A stretch of 64,000 nucleotides of DNA from Photorhabdus cinerea (GTDB taxonomy: Bacteria; Pseudomonadota; Gammaproteobacteria; Enterobacterales; Enterobacteriaceae), in assembly GCF_011189575.1 (NCBI RefSeq), contig NZ_PUJW01000006.1, positions 162,221 through 226,220 on the forward strand, read 5' to 3'. Both the position numbers and the translations under genes were made by a program. Positions 53,253 through 62,881 of this stretch are shown here, piece after piece (positions within the stretch are counted from its first letter, which is position 1; every line of letters begins with the position of its first letter). The notes under the pieces were generated by a model. It was not told the DNA's origin and made no database searches. It saw only the letters and a program-made list of their open reading frames with translations.

Positions 53253-54467
53253 ATGCATACTAAAGACATTAAGAAAATAGTTCTCGCATATTCTGGTGGT
53301 CTGGATACTTCTGCCATTATTCCTTGGTTAAAAGAGCATTATGACAACTGTGAAGTTGTCGCTTTTGTCGCAGATGTAGGCCAAAGCCGTGAAGACTTGG
53401 AGGGGGTGGAGCAGAAAGCTCTGCGCTCTGGTGCATCGGCTTGTCACGTTGTCGATCTACGTGAAGAGTTCATCAAAGATTATGTTTATCCGGTACTGAA
53501 AACCGGCGCGCTGTATGAAGGTAGCTATTTGCTGGGAACTTCAATGGCGCGGCCAATTATTGCTAAAGCACAGGTTGAACTAGCGCTGCAAGTGGGAGCA
53601 GATGCACTGGCTCATGGTGCAACAGGTAAGGGCAACGATCAAGTTCGATTTGAAAGTACTTATACTGCATTAGCCCCCCAGTTGAAAGTGGTAGCACCTT
53701 GGAGAGAGTGGGATTTACGTTCTCGTGAAGCATTGTTGGATTATTTGAAAGAGCGGGATATTCCGACTACAGCAACACTTGAGAAGATTTACAGTCGTGA
53801 TGAGAATGCATGGCATATTTCTACAGAAGGTGGAGTATTGGAAAGTACCTGGAATGCATCTAATAAAGATTGCTGGGTATGGACGGCAGAGCCAGAAGAA
53901 GCACCAAATGAAGCTGAGCTGGTAAACGTCACTATTGAGAAAGGCGAAGTGATTGGGATTAATGGTAAGGTATTACCTCCATATCAATGCCTTGAAGAGT
54001 TGAATATTTTAGGTGCAAAACATGGTATCGGTCGGATCGATATTGTGGAAAACCGCTTGGTAGGTATGAAATCCCGCGGCTGTTATGAAACTCCAGGAGG
54101 AACGATCATGATGGCTGCGTTGCGTGGTGTCGAACAATTGGTTTTAGACCGTGATAGTTTTAAATGGCGTCAACAACTTGGATTGGAAATGTCTTATGTC
54201 GTTTATGACGGACGTTGGTTTGCTCCGTTGCGTCAGTCTATTCAAGCAGCTGCTGAGGTTTTGGCAACAGATGTTAGCGGTGAAGTGGTACTGAAACTTT
54301 ATAAAGGTCAGGTGACAGCTATCCAGAAGAAATCAGCAAACAGCCTTTATTCTGAAGAATTTGCAACGTTTGGTGAAGATGAAGTCTATGATCACAGCCA
54401 TGCAGAAGGGTTTATACGTCTGTATTCTCTCCCTTCACGTATTAGGGCATTAAATAGTAAGAAGTAA
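53253..54467 (+). CDS. argG: Argininosuccinate synthase
   Basis: ATP-dependent joining of citrulline and aspartate. The ATG at 53253 (MHTKDIKKIVLAYSGGLDTS) gives 404 residues with the P-loop AYSGGLDTSAIIPWL and GATGKGNDQVRFE. This is the shorter, roughly 400-residue form clustered with arg genes, unlike the 447-residue E. coli ArgG encoded elsewhere. Confidence 0.96.
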   Translation: MHTKDIKKIVLAYSGGLDTSAIIPWLKEHYDNCEVVAFVADVGQSREDLEGVEQKALRSGASACHVVDLREEFIKDYVYPVLKTGALYEGSYLLGTSMARPIIAKAQVELALQVGADALAHGATGKGNDQVRFESTYTALAPQLKVVAPWREWDLRSREALLDYLKERDIPTTATLEKIYSRDENAWHISTEGGVLESTWNASNKDCWVWTAEPEEAPNEAELVNVTIEKGEVIGINGKVLPPYQCLEELNILGAKHGIGRIDIVENRLVGMKSRGCYETPGGTIMMAALRGVEQLVLDRDSFKWRQQLGLEMSYVVYDGRWFAPLRQSIQAAAEVLATDVSGEVVLKLYKGQVTAIQKKSANSLYSEEFATFGEDEVYDHSHAEGFIRLYSLPSRIRALNSKK

Positions 54468-54488
54468 TTTCATCGTCCATGGTAACGG

Positions 54489-54544
54489 GAATAATGGCCA
54501 GATTGTGAATCCATCCTTGGGTTGACTCTTCTGGCCTATTATTT
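54489..54544 (+). terminator. Imperfect long hairpin between argG and argH
   Basis: GAATAATGGCCAGA pairs with TCTGGCCTATTATTT except for one bulged T, around a 25-base loop. It may attenuate rather than end transcription into argH. Confidence 0.5.
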
Positions 54545-54618
54545 CCACTTTGTGAATAAAATTGCGGTTTATAAAAAGGCAATAATCACTCAGACATCAG
54601 ATAATCAGGAACGAAAAT

Positions 54619-56001
54619 ATGGCACTTTGGGGTGGACGTTTCAGTCAGGAAGCAGATCAACAGTTCAAACAGTTTAACGATTCATTACGTTTTGATTACC
54701 GGCTGGTGGAACAGGATATTACGGGGTCAGTTGCATGGTCAAAAGCGTTGGTGACGGTTGATGTACTGACGGCTGAGGAACAACAAAAACTAGAGCTGGC
54801 ATTAAATGAGCTACTAAACGAAGTGCAAGCTAATCCACGAGCCATCTTGCAAAGTAATGCAGAAGATATTCATAGTTGGGTGGAAGAGCAGTTGATCAGC
54901 AAAGTCGGTGATTTGGGTAAAAAGCTCCATACTGGCCGTAGCCGTAATGATCAGGTGGCGGCAGATCTCAAACTTTGGTGTAAAAAGCAAATTACACATA
55001 TTCATCAGGCAATTGTGGCATTACAGCAGGCATTGGTTATTACCGCAGAGAACAATCAAGATGCGGTGATGCCTGGCTATACTCATCTGCAAAGAGCACA
55101 GCCTGTCACATTTGCTCATTGGTGCCTGGCTTATACAGAAATGTTGGCTCGTGATGAAAGCCGGTTACAGGATGCGTTAAGACGACTGGATATTAGTCCG
55201 CTTGGATGTGGTGCATTGGCAGGAACTGCTTATGATATTGACCGTGAACAACTTGCATCGTGGTTGGGTTTTGCTTCTGCAACCCGTAACAGCCTGGATA
55301 GTGTTTCAGATCGTGACCATGTATTGGAATTGTTATCTGATGCTAGCATCAGCATGATCCACCTCTCTCGTTTCGCTGAAGACCTAATTTTCTTTAACAG
55401 TGGCGAAGCAGGGTTTATCGAACTGTCCGATCGGGTAACTTCCGGTTCTTCTCTGATGCCCCAGAAGAAAAACCCAGATGCATTGGAGTTAATTCGTGGG
55501 AAATGTGGCCGGGTCCAAGGTGCGTTGACCGGTATGATGATGACTTTGAAGGGCTTACCACTTGCCTATAATAAAGATATGCAGGAGGACAAAGAAGGGT
55601 TGTTCGATGCGTTAGACACTTGGTTGGATTGCTTGCATATGGCAGCGCTGGTGTTGGATGGAATACAGGTGAGGCGTTCACGTTGTGAAGAAGCAGCTAA
55701 ACAAGGCTATGCCAATGCAACCGAACTGGCTGATTATCTGGTTGTAAAAGGTGTTCCATTCCGTGAAGCTCACCATCTTGTCGGGGAAATCGTAGTTATG
55801 GCGCTTGCTCAGGGTAAGGCATTGGAAGCGTTGTCATTAGCAGAGTTGCAGAAATTCAGCCGTACAATTACTGAAGATGTATACGATATTTTGTCTCTGC
55901 AATCTTGTTTGGATAAGCGCCTTTCAAAAGGTGGCGTATCACGAAAACAGGTCATGAAAGCGATTTCAGATGCTAAACAGAGATTGAAACTAGATCAGTA
56001 A
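54619..56001 (+). CDS. argH: Argininosuccinate lyase
   Basis: Last step of arginine synthesis, releasing fumarate. It has 460 residues (E. coli 457). It starts MALWGGRFSQEADQQFKQFN; HTGRSRNDQVAAD (about 107) and the fumarase/lyase signature GSSLMPQKKNPDALEL (about 278) are intact. Confidence 0.97.
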   Translation: MALWGGRFSQEADQQFKQFNDSLRFDYRLVEQDITGSVAWSKALVTVDVLTAEEQQKLELALNELLNEVQANPRAILQSNAEDIHSWVEEQLISKVGDLGKKLHTGRSRNDQVAADLKLWCKKQITHIHQAIVALQQALVITAENNQDAVMPGYTHLQRAQPVTFAHWCLAYTEMLARDESRLQDALRRLDISPLGCGALAGTAYDIDREQLASWLGFASATRNSLDSVSDRDHVLELLSDASISMIHLSRFAEDLIFFNSGEAGFIELSDRVTSGSSLMPQKKNPDALELIRGKCGRVQGALTGMMMTLKGLPLAYNKDMQEDKEGLFDALDTWLDCLHMAALVLDGIQVRRSRCEEAAKQGYANATELADYLVVKGVPFREAHHLVGEIVVMALAQGKALEALSLAELQKFSRTITEDVYDILSLQSCLDKRLSKGGVSRKQVMKAISDAKQRLKLDQ

Positions 56002-56154
56002 TAGTCAGCAGGGGGTATGAATATATCTCCTGTAAAAATAAATAAGATCTTTACATATAAGTTTTTAAGGATTATTTGATAGTTTTTTCCTCACATTGAT
56101 ATAATTATTTATTGGTAGTTTCTATCACTTATATTAAATATGTTGAGGTTGGGA

Positions 56155-57060
56155 ATGAATATCCGCGATCTGGAATATCTTGTGGCTCTTGCGGAGCATA
56201 GGCACTTTCGCCATGCTGCCGATTTTTGCCACGTCAGCCAGCCTACGTTGAGCGGGCAAATTCGTAAGCTTGAGGATGAGCTAGGTGTAATGCTATTGGA
56301 GCGTACCAGCCGTAAGGTTTTGTTCACTCAGCAAGGGATGTTATTAGTGGAACAAGCTAAAACAGTTCTCCGTGAGGTTAGGATCTTGCAGGAAATGGCG
56401 TCACTTCAGGGGGAAAATATGTCTGGCCCTCTGCATATTGGTTTGATCCCGACAATTGGCCCATATCTGTTACCGCATATTATTCCTGAGCTGCATTATT
56501 TGTTCCCTAAGCTGGAAATGTATCTGCATGAAGCTCAGACGCAAAGCCTGTTAGGCCAGTTGCATAGTGGCAAATTGGATTGTGCGATTCTGGCTATGGT
56601 CAAGGAGACGGAAGCGTTCATTGAAGTTCCGCTGTTTGAAGAACCTATGAAATTAGCAATCTATGATGATCATCTCTGGGCAGATCGGGAAAAAGTCTCT
56701 ATGGATGAATTGGCCGGTGAGAAATTGTTGATGCTGGAAGATGGTCATTGCTTGCGCGATCAGGCAATGGGTTTCTGTTTTCAGGCTGGAGCGAAAGAAG
56801 ATACACATTTCCGTGCAACTAGCTTGGAAACTCTGCGTAATATGGTTGCTGCTGGTAGTGGAATAACGTTATTGCCTGACTTAGCAGTGCCGCAGGAGAG
56901 AAAACGTGATGGTGTCTGTTATCTGAAATGTAGCAACCCTGAACCTAAACGGTCTGTCATTTTGATTTATCGCCCTGGTTCACCTCTGCGTAGTCGCTAT
57001 GAGCAATTGGCAGAGGCGATTAAAGCTAAAATGAATGCTTATTACGGGCAATCAAAATAG
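56155..57060 (+). CDS. oxyR: LysR-family peroxide sensor OxyR
   Basis: Hydrogen-peroxide-activated regulator. The ATG at 56155 gives 301 residues (E. coli 305). The helix-turn-helix spans residues 18-37 (FRHAADFCHVSQPTLSGQI). The redox cysteines fall exactly at C199 and C208 in EDGHCLRDQAMGFC. The 3' end overlaps the convergent sthA by 9 bases. The upstream 150 bases contain ATAG/CTAT half-sites that could be autoregulatory, but the spacing is not convincing. Confidence 0.97.
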   Translation: MNIRDLEYLVALAEHRHFRHAADFCHVSQPTLSGQIRKLEDELGVMLLERTSRKVLFTQQGMLLVEQAKTVLREVRILQEMASLQGENMSGPLHIGLIPTIGPYLLPHIIPELHYLFPKLEMYLHEAQTQSLLGQLHSGKLDCAILAMVKETEAFIEVPLFEEPMKLAIYDDHLWADREKVSMDELAGEKLLMLEDGHCLRDQAMGFCFQAGAKEDTHFRATSLETLRNMVAAGSGITLLPDLAVPQERKRDGVCYLKCSNPEPKRSVILIYRPGSPLRSRYEQLAEAIKAKMNAYYGQSK

Positions 57061-58449
57061 CCGGTTCAGGCCATTCAAGGCCGCGACACGATAGGCTTCA
57101 GCCATGGTTGGATAGTTGAAAGTAGTATTGACGAAATATTCGATAGTATTACTTTCACCTTTTTGTTCCATAATAGCTTGACCGATATGAATGATTTCAG
57201 CGGCCCGCTCCCCGAAGCAGTGAATTCCAAGAATCTCTTTTGTTTCTCTGTGAAACAATATTTTCAAACTTCCTACGTTCATCCCTGCAATTTGAGCGCG
57301 CGCAAGGTGTTTAAATTGTGCGCGACCAACTTCGTAAGGCACTTTCATCGCAGTTAATTGTTGTTCTGTTTTTCCCACAGAACTGATTTCAGGAATGGTA
57401 TAGATACCTGTTGGAATATCTTCAATTAGATGAACTTCTGCGCTGCCCTTGGTCATCGCTTGAGCGGCAATTCGGCCTTGATCATAAGCAGCGGATGCCA
57501 GGCTTGGATAACCGATAACATCTCCTACGGCATAGATATTTTCGTTGTTGGTTTGATAGATCTTATTGACCTTTAATAAACCGCGGCTATCTGCTTCCAG
57601 ACCCACATTTTTCAGTCCTAAAGTATCGGTATTGCCTGTTCGACCGTTAGCATAAAGTAGACAGTCAGCTTTGACTTTTTTACCGGATTTGAGATGAACA
57701 ATCACGCCATCATCAACACCTTCAATTTTAGAATATTCTTCATTGTGACGTATCACGACACCGCTATTCCAGAAATGGTAGGAAAGTGCGTCTGACATCT
57801 CTTGATCAAGGAAAGCCAGCAAGTGGTCACGGGTATTGATTAAATCAACTTTCACGCCTAATCCACGGAAAATTGAAGCATATTCACAACCAATCACCCC
57901 AGCGCCATAAATAATGACATGCCGTGGTTCATGATCCAGTTTCAGAATTGAATCACTGTTATAAATACGTGAATGTGTGAAATCAACATCCGGCGGGCAA
58001 TAGGGGCGGGAACCTGTTGCGATAATAATCTTATCTGCACTTAAGATATCGTAGTTATCATCGGCATAACGCACACTTACCCGATGTTCATCAATAAAAG
58101 TGGCTTCCCCGGAAAACATACGGCACCCGTTGCGCTCGTAAAATCCCTGGCGCATTTTAGTTTGCTGATTGATGACAATTTCGGCACGGCGTAAGATTTC
58201 GGCAAATGAAGAACGAAGAATGCGGGAGTTATCACTGTACAGAGGATTTTGGTTAAATTCTATAATACGGCTGACAGCGTGGCGGAGGGCTTTGGACGGG
58301 ATAGTACCCCAATGAGTACAACCACCTCCGACATTATTATAGCGTTCGATAACTGCAACGCTTTTACCCTGTTTCACCAGTCCCATTGCTGCTCCTTCCC
58401 CTCCGGGGCCGGAGCCAATGACAATGGCGTCAAAATGAATATGTTGCAT
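57052..58449 (-). CDS. sthA: Soluble pyridine nucleotide transhydrogenase
   Basis: FAD enzyme equilibrating NADPH and NADH. It has 465 residues (E. coli 466). The FAD motif is IVIGSGPGGEGAAMGL. The active-site region reads GGGCTHWGTIPSKALRH, where the second redox Cys of disulfide reductases is replaced by Thr, as expected for SthA. The NAD motif is IYGAGVIGCEYASI. Confidence 0.97.
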   Translation of the reverse strand: MQHIHFDAIVIGSGPGGEGAAMGLVKQGKSVAVIERYNNVGGGCTHWGTIPSKALRHAVSRIIEFNQNPLYSDNSRILRSSFAEILRRAEIVINQQTKMRQGFYERNGCRMFSGEATFIDEHRVSVRYADDNYDILSADKIIIATGSRPYCPPDVDFTHSRIYNSDSILKLDHEPRHVIIYGAGVIGCEYASIFRGLGVKVDLINTRDHLLAFLDQEMSDALSYHFWNSGVVIRHNEEYSKIEGVDDGVIVHLKSGKKVKADCLLYANGRTGNTDTLGLKNVGLEADSRGLLKVNKIYQTNNENIYAVGDVIGYPSLASAAYDQGRIAAQAMTKGSAEVHLIEDIPTGIYTIPEISSVGKTEQQLTAMKVPYEVGRAQFKHLARAQIAGMNVGSLKILFHRETKEILGIHCFGERAAEIIHIGQAIMEQKGESNTIEYFVNTTFNYPTMAEAYRVAALNGLNRLF

Positions 58450-58630
58450 AGAGGAAAGACCTGTTTTTACACAAAGTTACAACGCCATATTAACATTGGT
58501 TGACTTAATAACCCAAACGCCATAAAGATTTAGTGTCGCAGTTTCATGGTGAAACAGATCAGTATCAGTGACATGATAGGAGCATCATCATAAAATTTGG
58601 TTATATTCAGACAGAGATATCAGGATTCGT

Positions 58631-59275
58631 GTGAGTAACATTACTGGCGTCAGAGCGAAACAGAAAGAAAAAACCCGTCGTTCATTGATCGAGGCTGCAT
58701 TCAGCCAACTGAGTGCTGAAAGGAGTTTTACCAGTCTTAGCTTGCGTGAAGTTGCCCGTGAAGCAGGTATTGCGCCAACTTCATTTTATCGTCATTTCCG
58801 TGACGTTGATGAATTGGGACTTACTATGGTTGATGAGAGTGGCTTGATGCTGCGTCAGTTAATGAGGCAAGCCCGGCAACGTATTGCGAAAGGTGGCAGT
58901 GTTATCCGTACTTCTGTTTCAACTTTTATGGAATTTATTGGTAATAATCCAAACGCATTCCGATTATTATTACGTGAACGCTCAGGTACTTCTGCTGAAT
59001 TCCGTGCTGCTGTAGCACGGGAAATCCAACATTTTATTGCTGAGCTGGCAGACTATTTGGAGCAAGAAAGTCATATGCCGAGACATTTTACTGAAGTACA
59101 GGCAGAGGCAATGGTAACAATAGTATTCAGTGCAGGTGCAGAAGCACTGGATATTGATTTGGAGAAAAGACAGCGTTTGGAAGAACGTTTAGTCTTGCAA
59201 CTACGGATGATTGCTAAAGGTGCATATTATTGGTATCGCAGAGAAATGAATCCACCGGACCCTAAACTTAAATAA
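58631..59275 (+). CDS. fabR: TetR-family repressor of unsaturated fatty acid synthesis FabR
   Basis: Represses fabA and fabB in response to unsaturated acyl-thioesters. It starts at a GTG (58631), giving 214 residues (E. coli 215 in the short form). The TetR DNA-binding helices are at about residues 13-55 (TRRSLIEAAFSQLSAERSF and VAREAGIAPTSFYRHFRDVDE). It is followed by yijD, as in E. coli. Confidence 0.95.
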   Translation: MSNITGVRAKQKEKTRRSLIEAAFSQLSAERSFTSLSLREVAREAGIAPTSFYRHFRDVDELGLTMVDESGLMLRQLMRQARQRIAKGGSVIRTSVSTFMEFIGNNPNAFRLLLRERSGTSAEFRAAVAREIQHFIAELADYLEQESHMPRHFTEVQAEAMVTIVFSAGAEALDIDLEKRQRLEERLVLQLRMIAKGAYYWYRREMNPPDPKLK

Positions 59276-59295
59276 CTATGAAGAAGGAGAACGAA

Positions 59296-59670
59296 ATGAT
59301 GGAACAATACCGCCAGGACAAAAGTACATTGTTACTTGCTTTGATTGTCGGATTAGCAACTAATGGAACGTTTTCAGCAGTTTTTAGCTCAGTTGTTTCT
59401 TTTTCAGTTTTCCCACTGATAACACTGGTTTTATCAATTTACTGTCTCCATCAGCGCTATTTGAATTACTCAATGCCAGATGGCATGCCTAAGTTGGTTG
59501 TCGCCTGCTTCCTGTTAGGATTATTTAGTTATAGTGCAATTATCAGGGTTGAATATCCTGAAATTGGTTCTAATTTTCTACCTGCGGTAATTGGTACCGT
59601 ATTGGTGTTCTGGATTTATAGAAAAGTCAAAATCCGTAAAAACCAAGCAATTGTAGAAGGTTGCGATTAG
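59296..59670 (+). CDS. yijD: DUF1422 inner-membrane protein YijD
   Basis: Membrane protein of unknown function cotranscribed with fabR. The AAGGAG ribosome site at 59284-59289 sits 6 bases before the ATG at 59296, so I start there (MMEQYRQDKSTLLLALIVG, 124 residues; E. coli 119) rather than at the in-frame ATG at 59278. Four hydrophobic segments are visible, and YCLHQRYLNYSMPDGMP is a conserved loop. Confidence 0.92.
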   Translation: MMEQYRQDKSTLLLALIVGLATNGTFSAVFSSVVSFSVFPLITLVLSIYCLHQRYLNYSMPDGMPKLVVACFLLGLFSYSAIIRVEYPEIGSNFLPAVIGTVLVFWIYRKVKIRKNQAIVEGCD

Positions 59671-59676
59671 TTGGTC

Positions 59677-59720
59677 AAAAGCGCCGCAAGGATAAAAAAT
59701 ATTTGCGGCGCTTTTGTTTT
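59677..59720. terminator. Terminator between convergent yijD and trmA
   Basis: AAAAGCGCCGCAA and TTGCGGCGCTTTT form a perfect 13-bp stem, followed by GTTTT; the symmetric A/T ends suit both directions. Confidence 0.95.
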
Positions 59721-59736
59721 ATATAGCGGTTCAATA

Positions 59737-60837
59737 TTAACTTAATTTTTCCAAAAGTACGCCACATTCCATATGATGTGTATACGGGAACTGGTCGAAT
59801 AGAGCTAGGCGACTGATTTTATGCGTTTGGGTTAATGTTTCTAAGTTGTGGCAAAGAGTTTCTAGGTTGCAGGAAATATAAAGAATTCGTGGATATGCCT
59901 GGACCATTTCAACAGTTTTTTTATCAAGGCCGCTACGTGGTGGATCGACAAAAATGGTTTCACATTGATAGCTTTTCAAATCGATTCCTTGAAGACGATT
60001 AAATTCGCGTTCGCCATTCATTGCTTGAGTAAATTCTTCGGCTGACATGCGGATAATTTGCACATTATCAATATTGTTGGCCGCGATATTATATTGAGCG
60101 GCTGCAACAGATGGCTTAGCAATTTCTGTTGCTAGTACTCTTTCAAAATTTTGAGCTAGCGCCAGAGAAAAATTACCATTACCGCAGTAAAGTTCAAGTA
60201 AATCGCCTTTTGAACCTTTGGTAATATCAATTGCCCATTCGAGCATATGAATATTGACGCTAGCATTTGGCTGGGTGAAACTGTTTTCCACTTGGCGGTA
60301 GATCATTTTCCGGCCTGCAACAGGCAAAACTTCATCAATATAATCATGATCCAACATGATTTTAGTTTTAGCTGCTCTGCCAATGAGTTCAACATCAAAT
60401 CCTTTATTTCTTAACTGATTACGTAGTTTTAATGCTTGTTGTGTCCATTCGTCACTCAATTTTTTGTGATAAAGCAGAGAAACGAGGATTTTATTACTGC
60501 AAGTGGATAGATAATCAATCTGAAATAGCTTATGGCGCAGGGTCTGTTCAGATCTAATGGAGTCAATTAGTACTTCCATCATTTTGTTGATTAAGTTACT
60601 AGCAACGGGGAATTGAGTAATGCGAATACGCTGTTTCGTTTGTTGCTCAAACATAATGTGGTACAAATCATCCTGCTCATGCCAAATACGAAATTCTGCC
60701 CGCATTCTGTAATGAGATACTGGTGAGCGGAAAACCTCTGGCTCCGGGGTCTGGAAAGACGCCATCATGCTTTTTAAGCGGCTTACTTTCTCTGTAAGTT
60801 GTTGTTGATAACTTTCCGTTGGCAGGGGATTTTGCAT
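59737..60837 (-). CDS. trmA: tRNA (uracil-5-)-methyltransferase
   Basis: SAM-dependent enzyme forming ribothymidine at position 54 of tRNA. It has 366 residues, equal to E. coli. The SAM site is LLELYCGNGNFSLALAQNF (about 213-231), and the catalytic cysteine is C323 in ILYISCNLETL, with VDPPRSGLD near 298. Confidence 0.97.
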   Translation of the reverse strand: MQNPLPTESYQQQLTEKVSRLKSMMASFQTPEPEVFRSPVSHYRMRAEFRIWHEQDDLYHIMFEQQTKQRIRITQFPVASNLINKMMEVLIDSIRSEQTLRHKLFQIDYLSTCSNKILVSLLYHKKLSDEWTQQALKLRNQLRNKGFDVELIGRAAKTKIMLDHDYIDEVLPVAGRKMIYRQVENSFTQPNASVNIHMLEWAIDITKGSKGDLLELYCGNGNFSLALAQNFERVLATEIAKPSVAAAQYNIAANNIDNVQIIRMSAEEFTQAMNGEREFNRLQGIDLKSYQCETIFVDPPRSGLDKKTVEMVQAYPRILYISCNLETLCHNLETLTQTHKISRLALFDQFPYTHHMECGVLLEKLS

Positions 60838-61021
60838 TATGTTTGTTCTCTTATATCTGTAGTAAGAAAAATTTTCGTGCGAAATTGTAGGGAAAGAACA
60901 AAGGATGTCCAGTTTTCTTATTACTCATGCATGATCTTGTCTATGCTTACTATTATGAATAGGCTCAATGCTTCGTCGTAGCGTGTCCTTCTAACAATAA
61001 ATTGTGGGATGTTTTCTCTAC
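60838..61021. promoter_or_regulatory. Divergent trmA/btuB promoter region without a visible cobalamin riboswitch
   Basis: These 184 bases contain promoters for both genes. I looked for the B12 box (AGYC-M-GG-A-ACC-GCC type) and found no match, and the space is shorter than the 240-nt E. coli btuB leader. Confidence 0.55.
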
Positions 61022-62881
61022 ATGATAAATAAAAACCGATTTTTATTATCCGTTGTTTCAATCGTGGTGATCTCCGGTTGGAATTATTCCTCTGTTGCGG
61101 AGGGGCGGCAGGATTCATTGGTTGTTACGGCAAGTAGGTTTAAACAGCCTGTCTCAAGCATACTGGCTCCTTATACTGTTGTAACACGAGATGAAATTGA
61201 GCGTTGGCAATCAAATAGTGTAGCTGATATTTTACGCCGCCTGCCTGGTGTTGATATTGCGCGAAATGGTGGTATTGGACAGTTTAGTTCTCTGTTTATC
61301 CGTGGTACTGACTCTCGTCATGTATTGGTGCTGATGGACGGAATACGTTTAAATCAGGCAGGTGTCAGTGGTTCCTCTGATTTAAGCCAAATACCTATAT
61401 CATTGGTTCAGAAAGTTGAGTATATCCGCGGACCACGTTCAGCTGTTTATGGCTCTGATGCGATTGGCGGTGTTATCAATATCATTACGACCAGAGAGAA
61501 ACTGGGAACTAACCTCAACGTAGGTATCGGCTCACATGGTTACCAGATTTATGAGGGCGCAACCCAGCGAAAGTTGGCCGAAAATACTGTCATGACAGCA
61601 GCAGCTAGCTATACTTACACTAAAGGATATGATGTTGTTTCTGCTGGTAATACTGGTGGTTTCAGACAACCTGACCGTGATGGTTTTATGAGTAAAATGC
61701 TCTGGTTGGGAATAGATCAAAAATTTAATGAGCAATTCAGCGGATTTGCCCGTGCTTATGGCTATGATAATAGAACATCTTATGATGCCGATGTTAACTG
61801 GAATTATCCATATGCCAGGCCGGATACCCGTGAACTTTATAGCCGTCACTATGACGCAGGAATCCGATTTAACCAAGGGAGTTACTCGTCCCAACTAATC
61901 ACAAGTTATAGTTATATAAAAGACTATGACTTTGATCCTAAATATGGACGCTATGACAAGTCCGCTACTCTGGGTGATTCTGAACAATATAACCTGCAAT
62001 GGGGAAATACTTTTCAGTTATATCAGGGAATGGTGAGTACTGGTGTAGATTTTCAAAAACAGTCCATAGACGCAGGAACAAATTATATTCCGACGAATGA
62101 AACGGTACGTAATACAGGAATATATCTGACAGCACAGCAGCAATTAAAAGATTTGATTCTAGAAGGTGCCATTCGTTCAGATAAACATTCAGAAGCTGGC
62201 TGGAATACTACATGGCAAACCAGTGCAGGCTGGGAGTTTATTGAAGGTTATCGTTTGATTGTTTCTTATGGTACGGCGTTTAAAGCGCCGACGCTAAGTC
62301 AGATGTATGGTTTTGGTGGAAATTACGATTTGAAGCCCGAAGAAAGTAAACAATGGGAAGGTGGTATTGAAAGTGTAGCTGGCTTGCTGAATTGGCGTCT
62401 TTCTGTATATCGTAATGATATTGAGCAATTGATCGATTATACAAATAGTCACTACTACAATATTGGCAAAGTAAAAATTAAAGGTGTTGAGTGGACTGGC
62501 TCAATGGATACCGGCATATTCCAGCATCAACTGACATTACAATATATTGAGCCACGTAATAGTGAAACTAATGAAGTTTTAACTCGTCGTGCGAAGCAAC
62601 AAGTGAAATATCAACTTGACTGGCAGTTATATGATTTTGATTGGGGGTTAACTTATCAATATCTGGGGCAGCGTTATGATAACGATTTCAGTACATATCC
62701 CGCTCAAAAAGTGAAATTAGGTGGTGTTAGCTTCTGGGATTTAGCTGTTTCATATCCGGTCACCTCTCACTTAACAATTCGTGGTAGAATAGCCAACCTG
62801 CTTGATAAAGATTACGAGACAGTTTATGGCTATCGCACTCCAGGACGTGAATACTACCTCACTGGGAGCTATAACTTCTGA
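61022..62881 (+). CDS. btuB: TonB-dependent vitamin B12 outer-membrane receptor
   Basis: 22-strand beta-barrel importing cobalamin. The ATG at 61022 (MINKNRFLLSVVSIVVI) gives 619 residues (E. coli 614). A signal peptide precedes the TonB box region DSLVVTASRFKQP (residues about 30-42); the plug domain has FIRGTDSRHVLVLMDGIRLN and YGSDAIGGVINIIT. It ends in a barrel-insertion Phe (YLTGSYNF). The 3' end overlaps murI by 56 bases. Confidence 0.97.
   Translation: MINKNRFLLSVVSIVVISGWNYSSVAEGRQDSLVVTASRFKQPVSSILAPYTVVTRDEIERWQSNSVADILRRLPGVDIARNGGIGQFSSLFIRGTDSRHVLVLMDGIRLNQAGVSGSSDLSQIPISLVQKVEYIRGPRSAVYGSDAIGGVINIITTREKLGTNLNVGIGSHGYQIYEGATQRKLAENTVMTAAASYTYTKGYDVVSAGNTGGFRQPDRDGFMSKMLWLGIDQKFNEQFSGFARAYGYDNRTSYDADVNWNYPYARPDTRELYSRHYDAGIRFNQGSYSSQLITSYSYIKDYDFDPKYGRYDKSATLGDSEQYNLQWGNTFQLYQGMVSTGVDFQKQSIDAGTNYIPTNETVRNTGIYLTAQQQLKDLILEGAIRSDKHSEAGWNTTWQTSAGWEFIEGYRLIVSYGTAFKAPTLSQMYGFGGNYDLKPEESKQWEGGIESVAGLLNWRLSVYRNDIEQLIDYTNSHYYNIGKVKIKGVEWTGSMDTGIFQHQLTLQYIEPRNSETNEVLTRRAKQQVKYQLDWQLYDFDWGLTYQYLGQRYDNDFSTYPAQKVKLGGVSFWDLAVSYPVTSHLTIRGRIANLLDKDYETVYGYRTPGREYYLTGSYNF

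Noticed and set aside
56020..56150. Possible OxyR autoregulatory site upstream of oxyR
   Set aside because: ATAG and CTAT half-sites occur, but not with the four-element 10-bp spacing expected.
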